Source: Megascapheus bottae
Taxonomy: Eukaryota; Chordata; Mammalia; Rodentia; Geomyidae
Assembly (NCBI GenBank): GCA_024803745.1
Contig: JANJXV010000043.1
Span: forward strand, 2,749,501-2,813,500
Direction of reading: 5' to 3'
Length of the DNA stretch: 64,000 nucleotides
The notes under the pieces were generated by a model. The model saw only the letters and a program-made list of their open reading frames with translations. It searched no databases and was not told the origin of the DNA. The position numbers were made by a program, and so were the translations under genes. Below, in pieces: positions 33,622 to 43,742 of this stretch (the stretch's first letter is position 1; the number at the start of each line of letters is the position of its first letter).

Positions 33622-35840
33622 AGCAAAGTTTGTACTTGGCGAAATTGGGTCTGAATATTGGAGTTAGTAGTTCCAATAAAGTGAACAGTTTCTATGACTT
33701 GAAGTGCACGAATTACATATTGACTGTCTGAGTATAAGTTAAAGGGCTCGTCTTGTAACAGGACGAGTGCTTGTAAAACAGCCTCTAATTCCACCTCTTG
33801 GGCGGAGGAAAAACCCGTAACCCAAGATTGAGTTTTCCCATTAATGGTCAAAGCAACCTTTCCATTAGAGGATCCATCTGTAAATACCAAAGCAGCAGAA
33901 GATAAAGGCGAGGCCTGTACTATGGAAGGAAATAGAAAGGTATGACACGCAGCAAATTGGAGAAGTTTGTTAGACGGGTAGTGATGCAAAATTTTCCCCA
34001 TATAATTGGCCCAAGCAATGGCCCAAGAATCGCAATGGGCGAATAGCCAATCTTCTTGTTGTAGATTATATGGGACACAGATAAAATGAGGTTCCTGACC
34101 TAAATATTTACGGGAATCCACTCGGCACATATGTATCAAATTAGCTACCAATTCGTAGTAGGGGGTCAGCACTTTGCCGGGTGTTGATGGTAGATAAAGC
34201 CATAAAAGTGGGCCATCCTGCCACAATACAGCAGTTGGGGAGTGAGACGTAGCTAAAATATAAACTCCCCATGGTTTAGAATAGTCACAATAGGTCACTT
34301 GTTGCTGGGAAATATCCTTTTCTACAATTTGGATGGCCCTCCTGGCGTCAGGATTTAATTCGCGCAAGGATGTAGGGTTGGTATCTCCTTTTAAGAGATC
34401 AAAAAGGGGTTTTAACTCTCCTGTGGAGAGCTTTAGATAAGGCCGAAGCCAATTTATATCTCCTAAGAATTGCTGAAAATCATGAAGAGTTCTTAAGTGT
34501 GAAGTTTTTAATTGTATTTTTTGGCTTTTAAAATAGTGTGGGCCTAATATATGGCCTAGATATGTAAAAGGGGGGTGTTCCTGAACCTTTTCAGCTGCTA
34601 TTATAAGGCCAAAGAGGCTCAGATCTTGCTTTAGTTGTCCAAAGGCTTGTCGTACGACGATAGGGTCAGAACAAGCCAACAAGATGTCATCCATATAATG
34701 AACAATATAAACAGGAGAAAATTTTTCACGAGTGGAAGAAATGGCTCTAGCTACAAAACTTTGACATAAAGTTGGGCTATTTGCCATGCCCTGTGGGAGC
34801 ACAAGCCAGTGATATCGCTTCATGGGTTCTTTAAAATTAACAGAGGGGACGCTGAAGGCAAAGCGCTTACAGTCTTGAGGCGCCAGGGGTATAGTATAGA
34901 AACAATCCTTCAAATCTATAATAATCTTATAAGTATCCTTTGGGATTGCCATGGGTGAAGGCAAGCCAGGCTGTAGGGCTCCCATGAGTTCCATGGTGGC
35001 GTTCACTTTCCTCAAATCCTGTAACAGCCTCCATTTACCTGACTTTTTCTTTATAACAAAAATTGGAGAGTTCCATGGAGAGTTAGAAGGGGCCACATGG
35101 CCCAAGTCCAGCTGTTCCTGTACCAGCTGCTGTACTGCAATGATCTTTTCTAGTGAAAGAGGCCACTGTTCGACCCATACCGGTTCTTCAGAGAGCCAAT
35201 TTATGGGATCAGCATGAGGGGCAGGACAAACTACAGCCCCCGTTAAAGAATACCCTAATCCTTGTCTCGTAGGGTGAGACTGGGGTTGGAGTGGCTCTAG
35301 CTCCCCCTGTGCTGCTCGGCCTAGTCCCCTAAAGGGGAGGAGGCCTTGATCAAGTAACCGCTTAGTGACCACAGCACTAGGACTGAACATATACACTCCC
35401 ATTTTTTCCATGATATCACGACCCCATAAATTAATTGGCAGATGATCCAGGACAAATGGCTGAAAATGACCAGAGTGCCCTTCCTCATCTCTCCAAACAA
35501 GGATCGCACTGCTCTGCTGTGGGTCAGTTGCTTGCCCAACCCCCTGTAGGGAAGTCATAGAGGTTGTCAGGGGCCATTGGGCTGGCCAATGTTTTTTAGA
35601 TATCACAGACACATCTGCTCCAGTGTCTAATATTCCTTTAAAGGGCTTTTCTTGTATAAATATAGTCATCTCAGGCCTCTCTTGTTTTATGCTTTGTACC
35701 CAATAGATATCAGAAAATCTAAATCCTCTCTGCCCACATGGGGAATTAGCAGTCTCCCCGTGAGGTAAAGGCACAAGTATTAGTTGTGCTAATTTTTGAC
35801 CGGCTGGGATCGAAACCACGTGTTTCGGGGCAGAGGCCAT
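33600..35840 (-). pseudogene. ERV1 protease-reverse transcriptase-RNase H, one frame
   Basis: Counted from the first ATG (35840), 746 codons. The end of dUTPase (GQKLAQLIL) is at about 15-22. Aspartic protease LDTGAD is at 71-76 and a G-patch (GLLPFRGLGRAAQGE...GLGYSL) at about 166-199. RT runs from about 219, with D309 in IIDLKDCF and YMDD at 382-385. RNase H has FTDGSS, an EVELEAV glutamate and YSDSQYV. Protease and RT are in the same frame here, whereas in ERV2 and most betaretroviruses they are in different frames. The frame ends at a stop at 33600, just before integrase, because of the frameshift there. The upstream part of dUTPase is cut off by a TGA at 35916. Confidence 0.9.
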
Positions 35841-36173
35841 AACTTTGATTTCTCCAGTAAAATCCTGGTCAATTTTGCCAGGTGTAATCTGTATCCCTTT
35901 AAGGGCTGAGCTACTTCACCCTAACAGCAATCCAGCCACTCCCGGGGGAAGGGGGCTGAAGACCCCCGTGGGGAGAGCTTGTGTCCCCATCTCTGGGGTC
36001 AATACTGAGCAGGTGGAGGAACAGAGGTCCAATCCTGCACTGCCTGGGGTGGCATGGAGGAGGCTGGAGACTGATCTTGGGGGGTTGTTAGAAGATGCAC
36101 TTGTGGCCGAGAAGAGGGAGGGACTGCCAAATGGTTTGGCGGGGCCAGGGGCTGGCCCCTTCTCCAGTTTCCC
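35841..36173 (-). pseudogene. ERV1 dUTPase, N-terminal part with nonsense codon
   Basis: Retroviral dUTPase removes dUTP during reverse transcription. The frame opens after the slippery site at 36167-36173 and shows motif 1 text ATPGSAGLDLCSS. It is stopped by TGA at 35916-35918, at a place where the related ERV2 has an arginine codon, consistent with decay at a CpG. The frame is open again below the stop down to 33600. Confidence 0.85.
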
Positions 36174-37882
36174 AAAAACGGGCGGCCATTGCGATTTGTT
36201 GCTGACTTGCAATCTTTAGCCCAATGCTTCCCTTTACCACAGCGTGGACATGTGCCAGGTGATTTTTCTCTCTTTTGCCTGGCCTGGCATGGGCATTGCT
36301 TCATCCAATGTCCTAATTGTCCACAAGAAAAGCAACGCCCTGGGGGTCTAGCATCCCGAGAATGCCGCTGACCTCTATATTTTAGAGACTCAGTAACAGT
36401 CTTTCCTTGAGGAGCGGCGGCTAAAGTAAGGCCTTGTACATGGGAGGGTCCAATATCAGCACACAGTGAAATAAAGTCCGTGATTCCTCCCTTATTCCTA
36501 TGGGGTCTGATAGCCGCCTGACAGGCGGCGTTGGCATTTTCATAGGCTATGTGTCCAACTATACTCTTCTTTGCATTCTCATCTTGCACTAGGCAGTCTG
36601 CAGTCTCCATTAATCGAGACAAAAATTCTAGATAAGATTCATTCGGTCCCTGTTTAACTTCTACTAGATTTTTTGTACTATTGGAATTGCGTAACTTTTT
36701 CCAAGCCTCTCCCGCCGCAGCATTTATTTGTAAATAGGCCTCCTTTGCATAACCCAATTGATCTTCGGTGTTTTTATAGGTTCCCTCTCCTAACAACTGA
36801 TCAACAGTGTAAGGCAGGTTCTTAGACCTATTTGTTTCAATTTTAGCCCGACACTGTGCAGTGAACTCTGTCTCCCATAATAAGTACTCTCCTGCACTAA
36901 GGCATGCTCTGGCAAGCCGCTTCCAGTCATTTGGGCATGCAATACCAGCACACGCGGCCTCCAATATTACTTGAGTAAAAGGGGCAGTTGGCCCATATTG
37001 GGAGCAGGCATTTTTTAAATCCTGTAATAGTTTAACAGGAACAGGCTGATGGTATACTTGTTCATCATGATCAACTAAACTAGGGAAGCATCGAGGCCCT
37101 GAAATACCTTCCCTCTCTCTAGCAGCCTGAGTCAGGTTTAATTGCGATGCACTGTGCCTGGTTGTAGTGTCTGTTAAAAGGGACTTGTTGCTAGGGCCTT
37201 TAGGCTTGCCTAAAGGTTGAGAAAGGGATTGAGGCCGTAAGGCTGCAGCCGGAGGCGGTGGGTGTGAGGGGTAAGGTTTAGAATCAGACACCATAGTGGC
37301 CTGAGGGTCATATTTCTTTCCTACTTCTGGGGGGGCTCTCTGCTCTGTCCCCATTTTCGATAGAAGATGTAGCATTTCTTCTAACTTCTTCTCCATCGTA
37401 GCCACCCGGCCCTCCAATGACTCATCATAACTTCCCTCCTTGGTATTCAAACCTGAATTCTGATACTCAATATCTACTGGTTGTTGTTCCCTTTTCAAGA
37501 TCTCACTTAGACTCTCTTGGGCTGCGGCATATGGCTCAGCCTCAGGTTCTTCAGAAGGGTCCTTTAACTCATAAAGTTCCCTTAATTCAAGATTAAGTTC
37601 AGCATTTTCATGTAGAGGATCTATGTATTCACTTACTAAATTCCATACAGTAGCAGCCTCTATTGGGGTCTTTTCGGGGCCATATACATCATAATAATCT
37701 TGAATTCTTTTTCCTATCCGCTGCCAGGCTTTTTGGAATTCCTCCTCTATAGACCTCGGGCATGCCTCCTCGACAAACTGTAGGAAGCTCTGAAGCACCC
37801 CCTTTTCCACCCACGTTCCGTGGGCTTCAAATAGGCCTGTTAAGATCGGTAGAAATAACCCATGGCTATTAGCTTGACCCAT
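35999..37882 (-). CDS. ERV1 gag polyprotein, uninterrupted
   Basis: 627 codons from ATG 37882. MGQANS at the start is a myristoylation signal (Gly2), so matrix should attach to membranes. A proline-rich region lies at about 204-213. Capsid includes the major homology region QGPNESYLEFLSRLMETA (411-428). Nucleocapsid has two CCHC zinc knuckles, CFSCGQLGHWMKQC (517-530) and CPRCGKGKHWAKDC (545-558). The slippery heptamer lies in phase after codon 568, and gag's own stop is at 35999. Leader between primer binding site and ATG is about 92 bases. No break seen, which is notable for an endogenous copy. Confidence 0.93.
   Translation of the reverse strand: MGQANSHGLFLPILTGLFEAHGTWVEKGVLQSFLQFVEEACPRSIEEEFQKAWQRIGKRIQDYYDVYGPEKTPIEAATVWNLVSEYIDPLHENAELNLELRELYELKDPSEEPEAEPYAAAQESLSEILKREQQPVDIEYQNSGLNTKEGSYDESLEGRVATMEKKLEEMLHLLSKMGTEQRAPPEVGKKYDPQATMVSDSKPYPSHPPPPAAALRPQSLSQPLGKPKGPSNKSLLTDTTTRHSASQLNLTQAAREREGISGPRCFPSLVDHDEQVYHQPVPVKLLQDLKNACSQYGPTAPFTQVILEAACAGIACPNDWKRLARACLSAGEYLLWETEFTAQCRAKIETNRSKNLPYTVDQLLGEGTYKNTEDQLGYAKEAYLQINAAAGEAWKKLRNSNSTKNLVEVKQGPNESYLEFLSRLMETADCLVQDENAKKSIVGHIAYENANAACQAAIRPHRNKGGITDFISLCADIGPSHVQGLTLAAAPQGKTVTESLKYRGQRHSRDARPPGRCFSCGQLGHWMKQCPCQARQKREKSPGTCPRCGKGKHWAKDCKSATNRNGRPFLGNWRRGQPLAPPNHLAVPPSSRPQVHLLTTPQDQSPASSMPPQAVQDWTSVPPPAQY
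36167..36173 (-). promoter_or_regulatory. ERV1 gag-pro slippery site
   Basis: Minus strand GGGAAAC, read in the gag frame as TTG GGA AAC, which fits X XXY YYZ. The -1 frame continues into dUTPase-protease. The heptamer is known at the gag-pro junction of Mason-Pfizer/SRV-type betaretroviruses. Confidence 0.85.
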
Positions 37883-37974
37883 AATTTTTACTCCTGACTA
37901 TACTCTCTTAATAGTCCTACGATGTGTTACTCACCACAGGGAGGGGTCCTTTACCTTCGTCCCAGATTTTCAGG

Positions 37975-37992
37975 GTCCCTGTTCGGGCACCA
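37975..37992 (-). promoter_or_regulatory. ERV1 primer binding site, tRNA-Lys type
   Basis: Plus strand gtccctgttcgggcacca equals the 3' end of tRNA-Lys3 with one difference (gcacca for gcgcca). It lies two bases from the 5' LTR, as expected. Confidence 0.88.
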
Positions 37993-37994
37993 GA

Positions 37995-38416
37995 TGCCGG
38001 GGCCAACCGGCAGCAAACCAGGGTTCACAGATTGGGATTCCTGAAATAGGGGGCAAGGACTAGGAAAAAATAGAAGAGAGACAAACAGATGGGGTTCAGG
38101 AGGGCTACAGCCCAAATCAGGAGCCACAGCTTAAGAAGCCTGTCGCCCAAGACCGTAGCCCAGTTTATTTCCAGTTCTCAATCTTAAATACACATCTTTA
38201 AACTAGGGAACTGCCAGGGGCTACATTCGTGCAAACAGTATCAAGTCTGAAATAGGTTGAATGAGAAGCTATCAAGTCCCAAACAGGTTAAATGAGAAGC
38301 TATTGACACAGCCCAAAATCATGATAAGAGCTTACTTCCTTGTGTACTCAATTGTGCGGGTCCAAGGTCACTGACCCCACAGTCACGGTCACTGACCCCA
38401 CAGTCAGTCCCCAACA
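37995..38416 (-). repeat. ERV1 5' LTR
   Basis: Partner of 29343-29763. Six substitutions and one indel between them by eye. The L1 sequence resumes within three bases after it. Confidence 0.95.
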
Positions 38417-38998
38417 TCTGTGGTATTTATACAGAATGGAATTCTATGCTGCTGTCAGAAAAAACGACATTGCTCTATTTGTTATTAAATGTTAAGACTT
38501 AGAAAAAATCGTATTAAGTGAAGTAAGCCAGACTCAAAGGAACTTAGGCTCAATGGTTTCCCTCATTTGTCATAATCAGTAGAAACCTTGGGCTCTACTA
38601 GCAGAGATCTGCAATAGAGCAAAACCTTGATACATAAGGCCTTATAGTATGAAGCTAATTGAAAGGACCTCCAGGATATTGAAACAAAAGCCATATAACT
38701 AATGATTGTTGTCCTTAATGTACTATGTTATCTCTCATCTCCTTTGCTGTCCCTTGGGTATCTCATATTGTTACAGTATCTCACTTTGTTATCTGATATA
38801 TTGAATTTATTTGTATTTGGTTATTTGAAATTGGATAGGGAAGGGGGGAAAACCAAGAGGGTTGGGGGGGTGGAGGGAGGGTAATGGGTACCAAGACATG
38901 TGACAAGGTACCAATGTATGTGAATTAATGCACCTTCTATGTGGCAAATATCATGTAACCCTTTTATTAATTACAATAAAAATATATTTAAAAAAACC
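38417..38998 (+). mobile_element. L1 3' end, continuation of the L1 at 24206-29342
   Basis: Starts 'tgtggtatttatacagaatg' (38419), exactly the text expected after 29342. It passes through the 3' UTR and ends 'ttacaataaaaatatattt' plus A run. Confidence 0.93.
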
Positions 38999-39246
38999 CA
39001 GCATGAGAGCCACTCGGGGTCACAGTGTCAGCTCCTGAGTCTACACTATGTCCCTGGGCGGTCAGTTCACCATCTACTTCCCCAATAAATTCCCCTTTTT
39101 ATATGAATAAAAAAGGAAATTTTGCTTTAATTTCCCACAAACACTAAGAAGATAATTATTCCATCTGTTAGCATTGCTTCAAGATGAAATAAGAGAAGAA
39201 ATGTGAAACATAGTCATCTCTGTCTCAGTTGCTACACACAATAGGT

Positions 39247-39690
39247 ATGAAAATGAAGCTCAAAACGAATCGTGGAGTTTTCTGGCTGGGAGGAGGAGAA
39301 AGACCTTGTAGAAGAGATCATTTTTGAGTTGGTGTTTGCAGGCTGTATAGGCCATTATCAGATTTTAAGAAATGGATAGTGTCAATGAAAGGACCTCTAG
39401 GATATAGAAATAAAAGCCACATAACGAATGATTGTTATACTTAATGTACTATGTTATCTCTCATCTCCTTTGCTGTCCCTTGGATATCTCATATTGTTAC
39501 AGTATCTCACTTTGTTATGTGATATATTGAATTTAATTGTATTTGTTTATTTGAAATTGGATAGGAAAGGGGGGAAAATGAAGGCGGGAGGGGGTTGGGG
39601 GGAGGGTAATGGGTACCAAGACATGTGAAAGGGTACCAATGTATGTGAATTAATGCACCTTCTCTCTGGCAAATATCATGTAACGCTTTT
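39247..39690 (+). repeat. Duplicated block 1: unique flank plus L1 3' UTR
   Basis: 39247-39383 is non-L1 text ('ggaggaggagaaagacctt'). 39384-39690 is forward L1 3' UTR cut at 'catgtaacgc'. The whole block recurs at 39882-40335 with roughly 8-10% difference in the flank by eye. Confidence 0.85.
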
Positions 39691-39881
39691 TTTCCTTTTT
39701 TGTTTTTTATTGTAATTAGTAAAAGGGTTACATGATATTTGCCAGATAGAAGGTGCATTAATTCACATACATTGGTACATTTTCACATGTCTTGGTACCC
39801 ATTACCCTCCCTCCACCCCCCCAACCCTCTTGGTTTTCCCCCCTTCCCTATCCAATTTCAAATAACCAAATACAAATAAAA
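39688..39881 (-). mobile_element. L1 3' end in reverse, between duplicated blocks
   Basis: T-rich run, then 'ttgtaattagtaaaagggtt' and so on to 'tccaatttcaaataaccaaa', the reverse complement of the preceding L1 3' UTR. Together they form a tail-to-tail inverted repeat of almost 190 bases per arm. Confidence 0.9.
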
Positions 39882-40335
39882 ATGAAGCTCAAAAGGAATC
39901 ATGTGGTTTTCTGGCTTGGAGGAGGAGAAAGACCTCATAGAAGAGATCATGTTTTGCGTTGGTGCTTGCAGGCTGTATAGGCCATTATCAGATTTTAAGA
40001 AATGGATAGTGTTAATGAAAGGACCTCTAGGATATAGAAACAAAAGCCATATAATGAGTGATTGTTGTCCTTAATGTACTGTTATCTCTCATCTCTTTTA
40101 CTGTCCTTTCGTTATCTCATATTGTTACAGTATCTCACCTTGTTATCTGATATATTGGATATATTTGTATTTGGTTATTTGAAACTGGATAGGGAAGGGG
40201 GAAAACAAGATGAGGGGTGGGGGGGAGGGAAATGGGGACCAAGACTAGAGAAAGGGTATCAATGTATGTGAATTAATGCACCTCCAATCTGGCAAATATA
40301 ATGTAACCGTTCAATTAATTACTATAAAAATATAT
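39882..40335 (+). repeat. Duplicated block 2: unique flank plus L1 3' UTR
   Basis: Second copy of 39247-39690, complete to the L1 end ('taaccgttcaattaattac' then A-rich). Confidence 0.85.
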
Positions 40336-40344
40336 GGAAAAAAA

Positions 40345-40585
40345 AGTTGGTAAGCCAGCACTGGTGGCTCTCGCCTGTATTCCTATATACTCAGGAGGCT
40401 GAGATCTAAGGAGTTTGTTCAGAAGCAAGCCTGGGCAGGGAAATCTATTAAACTCCCATCTCCACTAAACTACCAAAGAGGCTGGAAGTGCAGATGTTGG
40501 CTCAAGTGGTAGAGCACCAGCTCTGGTGAAAAGAAAGCTCTGGCACAGTGCCCAGACCCCGAGTCAAGCCCTAGAACTTCCACAA
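40345..40585 (+). mobile_element. SINE (7SL-like/Geo)
   Basis: 'gccagcactggtggctctcg', 'actcaggaggctgagatcta', 'ggctcaagtggtagagcacc', 'agtgcccagaccccgagtca'. Confidence 0.87.
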
Positions 40586-40674
40586 AAGAAGATGGAAGGG
40601 GGAAGTAATTAGGTATATATGTCAACATAAACATATGTGTTTCATGTCACAACTCTTAAAAATATCTTCTGACA

Positions 40675-40785
40675 AGCAGGGAACGTGGCCTAGGGTTCGA
40701 TTCCTCAGTACCACATAAACAGAAAAGTCCTGAAGTTGCCCATGACTCAAGTTGTAGATTGCTAGCCTTGAGCAGAAGGAAAAAA
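40675..40785 (+). mobile_element. IDL-Geo SINE with internal deletion
   Basis: 'gggaacgtggcctaggg' is joined directly to the B-box text 'gttcgattcctcagtaccac', so about 45 bases of the ID-like half are missing. Then 'tcctgaagttgcccatgac' and 'gctagccttgagcagaagg'. Confidence 0.78.
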
Positions 40786-40889
40786 TCACTGTTGACCTCC
40801 AAAATACATTTCTAGGTTGTATCCATCAGTACCTCAAATAGGAAGAATAGGAACAAACTCAGAAATGTTGTGTTGTAAATATTATAGTT

Positions 40890-41042
40890 AAGTGAAAGCT
40901 TGAACTTGGTGCCTGGGCTCTGTCTTCGGCTTTCATCGATTGAGTGTGTGTTTAGTTGCAAATAACAGTTTTATGGGATTTCCAGCTGTGGCTGACCCCT
41001 TACAGTAGCTAGGATAGCACCCGTGGACCAACAGTGCCTGGC
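40890..41042 (-). mobile_element. SINE fragment, minus strand
   Basis: 'gcttgaacttggtgcctggg', 'ctgtggctgaccccttacag', 'tagctaggatagcacccg'. Strongly decayed. Confidence 0.6.
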
Positions 41043-41359
41043 TGTTAGTGTTTTGGGTCAGGAAATAAATAATAAATGACCTTTCCTTGCAATTTTGCAC
41101 TCTCTCACATAACAGAAGGTTCATTGGCATGTAGAATACGGTTGAAACAAACGAAACAGTCTAAGATAAATCCTATGAAAACTGTGTCTCATCGTTTATT
41201 GTTTTAATTATGGGGAGGCTCTGTGAATCCTGATGTCACTTCTGTAATCTGCTATAGCATACCACCACGTGCATTTAACTGACATTTCTTAAAAAATTGC
41301 ATTTCACATGAGTCATTGATGAGAGTTAAATATAAGTTACATTCTGTTTTTAACATTTT

Positions 41360-41592
41360 TGTGCCAGTCCTTGTGGTTGAACGCAGGGATTAGACACTGT
41401 CCGTGAGCTTTTTGGCTCATATCCAGTGCTCCACTCAATGAGCCACAGTGCCACATCCAGCCATTGCTGAGTAGTCTATTGGAGATCAGAGTCTCACAGA
41501 CTTCCCTGCCCATGCTGGCTTAAAACCTGATCTTCCACTCACAGCATCCTGCATAGCTAGGATCTCAGATTTGAGCCACCAGTGAAGCCTCG
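41360..41592 (-). mobile_element. SINE (7SL-like/Geo), minus strand
   Basis: 'actcaatgagccacagtgcc', 'gatcagagtctcacagactt', 'gcatagctaggatctcagat'. Confidence 0.82.
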
Positions 41593-43097
41593 TTTTTGAG
41601 ACATTAATTCTTCACTTGTTTGTGGACAGAACTTTCCATTTAAGACATTCATGTACATGTACAATGCATCTTAAACCCAAACACACCTTCCAAAATACTT
41701 CCTCTTCCCTCCTCCAACTGCCACATTAATAACCACACTTCCTTTTATACATGAATATTGAGTATTGTGACAAAATTCTTCCCTCTGTGTTCACTGATTC
41801 CATGTGATCCATTCCTTCATGGTAGTCCCCTATTCAAGACACTGATATTCTAAGTATTTCTTTTCTGAATTGTCTGGGAACTATCCAAAGGGTTTGCAAG
41901 GCAGAATGCCCTTCCTGTATAGCCTATAATTAGTCATACTTTTCATCTTGTCTTCTATGCATAGATTGGACCAGCTTTGTTTCCCAAAGGACATACTTCA
42001 AAACTATTTTTTAGGCCGTTGTTCTTCCTCACCCGCCATCCAAGTTAGTGGTTCCCCAGAGATGATGAGTTAGGCACCAGTTTGGCAAATTGTGAGCTCT
42101 GCAAATTGTGCATCCACAATCATAGAAGAGTCTATTACCAGCCAGTCCCCTGACAACTCTCTAAATATATTCAATGCAATTCTCCTGTGTTGTCCTATTC
42201 ATGGTCAACTGTGAGCATTGAGCCTGAGGTTTTCATACACCTCAGACATGGGAAAATCTTTTCATCTGTACTTCATGGACATGACCCAACAGAGAAGCAA
42301 CGCAACCAAGTGTGTAGAGTGTACCACACTATTCATACAAGCGTGCTTTCTGCAAGCTTCCTGGTGATTTAGAGTTTTCCTTCTTGTCTTGATACACAGT
42401 CTAATGTCTTAACTAAAGAGCAAAACAACTGCAAGTACTGTTTTTGCATAATGAAGACAAGCCAGCAGCTTGGTATTCGGTAAGAGGAGACCAAGGAATA
42501 GCAGTAGTGAAGAATGTAAGTTATTTCATTGTTCTGCTGAAGCTCACAGGAGTCGTACCTAAAATTTCTTACTGTTTTCCTGTAGTCTGCCTTGTTATCT
42601 AATAGAATATGAATGAACAAACTATTCATATGTAAGTGGTGGTAGATGGTTAGATAAAAAACAGAGTGAATCCAACTTTCTATTTGTCTATTGTCACTGA
42701 ATATACTGAATATTAAAAGCTGGAAAGTGATTTGTGAAAGACCTTGTTAGGCCCCCAGTGAGAACCTGGGTATGTGTCTCATTTCTCTCTGACTTTGAGG
42801 AAGAGAATACCAGATTCTTGTTGAGGGGATTACTAACTGAACACAAAACAGAGCTACAGGGGTCAAAGCTAGAAACCAGTATAGGAAGTGTAATAATCAC
42901 AAGATGATTGTAAAGGAAGAAATCCAATTACTAAATGTCAACCAACATTGCCAAAATCTCAGGAATCCTTTGCTACATTGTCAGCAAATTCCTCAATTAC
43001 TGAAAATACTTCAGGAAGAAGCAGATATCATATCGGAGATCTTGATTTATTTATATGATGGAGACTTAAGAATTCATGTTTTTTTTAAAGTATACTT
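41593..43097 (+). other. No gene or repeat recognised
   Basis: 1.5 kb of AT-rich sequence. Short frames show no family resemblance and no repeat consensus known to me stands out. Confidence 0.6.
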
Positions 43098-43325
43098 CAG
43101 TCCCAGTCCTGGGGCTTCATACCTGGAATCCTAGCTACTTAACAGGCTGAGCTATGTAGGTAGAAGTTGAAAACCAGCATAGGCAGCAAAACCTGTGAGC
43201 TCTCATCTCCAATTAGCTACCAGGAAGCCAAAAGTTGAGTTTCTTACTCAAAAGTTTGAGCTTTCCTTTGGGCAGGAAAACCTCAAGGCCTGTACCCAAG
43301 CCCAGAGTCAAAATACTAGGATCCA
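43098..43325 (+). mobile_element. SINE (7SL-like/Geo), diverged
   Basis: 'cttcatacctggaatcctag', 'ttaacaggctgagctatgta', 'gagctctcatctccaattag', 'ggcctgtacccaagcccaga'. Followed by a G/A-rich tail (43326-43385). Confidence 0.75.
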
Positions 43326-43742
43326 TATGGGGGGAGGGGGGAGATGGAGGGACGGGAGGAAGGGAGGGAGAGAGAGAGAAAAATCAAGGATGCAGAAATC
43401 TTCTGGGAGCTTGCACGCACATTGGATGAAAATGAATTTCACAGATTAAAAGAAATTACTGCTGTGAATTACCCTGTAATGAAGAATAATCCGTATTTTC
43501 TCTGATCAGAAAACACTGCCTATAATGTTCTAACATGGTTGAGTATCTACAATGAATATATAAATAGGAATATATGAGACATAAAATATCTAGGATGATT
43601 GTGTTTGTCACAACTGAAAAGTGTGGAACAGAATATCAATATCAACTATGCATATTTGAGTTCAAAATCATTCTGGAATTCTGACTTCTTCATTTTGTAT
43701 TGCTCTCTCTTTTCATTGAAGGTTTCCAGTTAATGCAGAGCT

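Larger units (their letters stand above)
29343..38416 (-). mobile_element. ERV1: class II (betaretrovirus-like) provirus, complete with two LTRs
   Basis: Minus strand. The 3' LTR is at 29343-29763 and the 5' LTR at 37995-38416, both TG...CA on the proviral strand. Primer binding site 37975-37992, then gag (35999-37882), dUTPase-protease and pol (33600-36173), integrase (32623-33621), and a 2.9-kb region without recognisable env. It inserted in the L1 ORF2 end: L1 text 'aacaagatgtg' on one side resumes as 'tgtggtatttatac' on the other. The expected 6-bp flank duplication is imperfect (gatgtg/tctgtg). By eye the two LTRs differ at six bases plus one indel over about 421, roughly 1.4%, so it is fairly young. 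Confidence 0.95.

Noticed and set aside
35845..36219. Plus-strand frame of 124 codons over ERV1
   Set aside because: Antisense shadow of gag/dUTPase. Other plus-strand frames over the two proviruses are shadows too.
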